From Thermoprotei archaeon (GTDB lineage: Archaea; Thermoproteota; Thermoprotei; Thermofilales; B15-G2): a DNA stretch of 5,403 nucleotides. The DNA lies in contig QMRV01000134.1 of assembly GCA_003649445.1 (NCBI GenBank), forward strand, positions 1 through 5,403, read 5' to 3'. Below the pieces are notes generated by a model. The model was given only the letters and a program-made list of their open reading frames with translations, ran no database searches and was not told where the DNA came from. Made by a program: the position numbers and the translations under genes. Below are positions 4,177 to 5,403 of this stretch, piece after piece. Each line of letters starts with the position of its first letter. The stretch's first letter is position 1.

Positions 4177-5403
4177 TTACCCACTAAAATATTGACCATA
4201 CCATGTGTCAACGATTTTCTGTAGAGGAGCATACGCGTACTTCACCCATTCATAGTTGCTGACACCATAAATGTCTTGATATTCTGTTCCATCCGTGATA
4301 AACTTTGCTGATGCAGAAATCCAGACATAATCGCCAGGTTCTAACTTTAACACTTCATTTAAGATATTATTTTCGATAATGAAAGAGACTTGATCCCACA
4401 TTTTCTTCCGATAACCAAACCATTCTAATTCAAAATACCATCTATAGTATATAGGCAATGTTTTTATTAACGTCCATGAATTCCCTGTTCTCTTATATAT
4501 TTTAGCTGAAGCACTTTTTACAGTGCTGTTAGTATACAATCCATGGTACTGAACATTAAACCTAACTGTAAAGTTTATTTTTAAATCAGCTTGATCTATA
4601 GATGCAGGGGCGTTATTTCCTGATGCAACATAAATCTCCCCTGTATAACTAAAGGTATTTATGTTATTTTCTCCAGGGTCAAAAGCAGAGCTTTGTAAAC
4701 CTACAACGAGGTAATTATAGCCACTATTTGCTAAAATAAACTTTACTGGGTTATAATTAAGCGTACTAGAATCATAATCTAGATACTTATTAACATAACT
4801 TAATGCTAGCTTAATTATAACATAAGGTTTTCTCGTTTGCCAATCATATCCATAAGATATATAAGAACATGTATAACCCTGACACCCTGAAGTATCTGTG
4901 CCTACATCTGGGATTTCAGTAAAATTGATTATCGTGGCAACAGTATCTCCTACATCCTGTCTTATGACACTATATTCAGGGTAGAGTATACCTAGCTGTA
5001 TTACAAATGAAGGAGCATAATGAACTTCGCCAAAAAGTTCACGGAGTAAGCTTTCGAGATCATCTATCCAGTCATCTTTGGGCACTAGTGTTCCATTAAC
5101 TATGTATATGGTATTGTTACTATCGATATATAGGTTTCCATGAGCTTTAAATATACCTAGCAGCTCTGATATTAACCCTTCTGGAATCTGATTTTCGTCT
5201 AAATATAGGTTAACAGGATAACCTTGTAGCTTTTTTATAATGTAGTCTACCGCCCCCTCATATGTGATTACTTTTACTACTTCTCTGCAATATGGTGGTT
5301 GTATTATTGTTCCTCGTGATGTGATAAGTTTTATTGTTTTTATTTCACTTGGATTTAAAGTTATTATGCTTAGATTATTAATTACGTGAAGAATGTTTAC
5401 TCC
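4177..5403 (-). CDS. Large surface-type protein of unknown function (N-terminus outside window)
   Basis: The minus-strand frame is open from the window edge to the TAA at 4177-4179, giving 408 visible residues. A GTG at 5085 is only an internal codon: the 106 residues before it are continuous, without stops, and of the same composition. I do not recognise the family. The visible part is rich in Tyr, Asn, Ser and Thr, with many predicted beta strands and six N-glycosylation sequons (NLS, NNT, NGT, NFT twice, NST), which suggests a secreted or surface-exposed glycoprotein. A CQGYTC pair (Cys-x4-Cys) could form a disulfide. There is no transmembrane segment in the visible part and no C-terminal anchor, so any signal peptide or anchor must lie beyond base 5403. 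It is followed after 8 bases by the pilin-like gene, suggesting a two-gene surface operon. S-layer-associated, pilus-tip or adhesin roles are all possible; none is shown. Confidence 0.75.
   Translation of the reverse strand, partial: GVNILHVINNLSIITLNPSEIKTIKLITSRGTIIQPPYCREVVKVITYEGAVDYIIKKLQGYPVNLYLDENQIPEGLISELLGIFKAHGNLYIDSNNTIYIVNGTLVPKDDWIDDLESLLRELFGEVHYAPSFVIQLGILYPEYSVIRQDVGDTVATIINFTEIPDVGTDTSGCQGYTCSYISYGYDWQTRKPYVIIKLALSYVNKYLDYDSSTLNYNPVKFILANSGYNYLVVGLQSSAFDPGENNINTFSYTGEIYVASGNNAPASIDQADLKINFTVRFNVQYHGLYTNSTVKSASAKIYKRTGNSWTLIKTLPIYYRWYFELEWFGYRKKMWDQVSFIIENNILNEVLKLEPGDYVWISASAKFITDGTEYQDIYGVSNYEWVKYAYAPLQKIVDTWYGQYFSG

Noticed and set aside
1..5403. CRISPR array, tRNA or rRNA genes
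   Set aside because: No regularly spaced repeats and no cloverleaf or conserved rRNA words were seen; the only repeats belong to the IS607 element.

Overview
The window looks like chromosomal DNA of a hyperthermophilic or thermophilic archaeon of the Thermoproteota (Crenarchaeota), perhaps Desulfurococcales or Sulfolobales. The reasons are an archaeal-clade IS607 TnpB whose zinc ribbon reads CPVH...CSKGG, a class III (pilin-type) signal, TATA-like boxes about 27 bases before a start codon, GGTGG/GAGGT ribosome binding sites and an A+T-rich base composition. The genus cannot be fixed from the sequence.

Layout. Bases 1-279 (+) are the 3' end of a flavin reductase-like (FMN split-barrel) gene. 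It converges on 276-1610 (-), a complete FAD/NAD(P)H-dependent disulfide reductase/NADH oxidase-like gene, and the two stop codons overlap. From about 1665 to 3654 lies an IS607-family element in minus orientation. It has a tnpA serine transposase broken into three reading frames (2961-3598), an intact tnpB RNA-guided nuclease gene (1667-2968), 25-base subterminal inverted repeats at both ends, and a strongly folded, probable omega-RNA (reRNA) inside the 3' end of tnpB. At 3695-5403 (-) are two genes of a probable surface operon: a small pilin-like or membrane-anchored protein, and upstream of it a large sequon-rich, beta-rich protein of unknown function that runs off the window. The frame of this large protein is open all the way to base 5403, so its visible part is 408 residues.

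How it fits together. The element sits in the short intergenic gap between the pilin-like gene and the oxidoreductase gene, in the same orientation as both. Its right end abuts the oxidoreductase 5' region, so an omega-RNA running off the element would carry a guide copied from that 5' region. The most interesting system here is the TnpB plus embedded omega-RNA module, apparently outliving its broken transposase. It is a known class of system. The details (terminal stems, dual coding, subterminal repeats, proposed boundaries) were read directly from the sequence.
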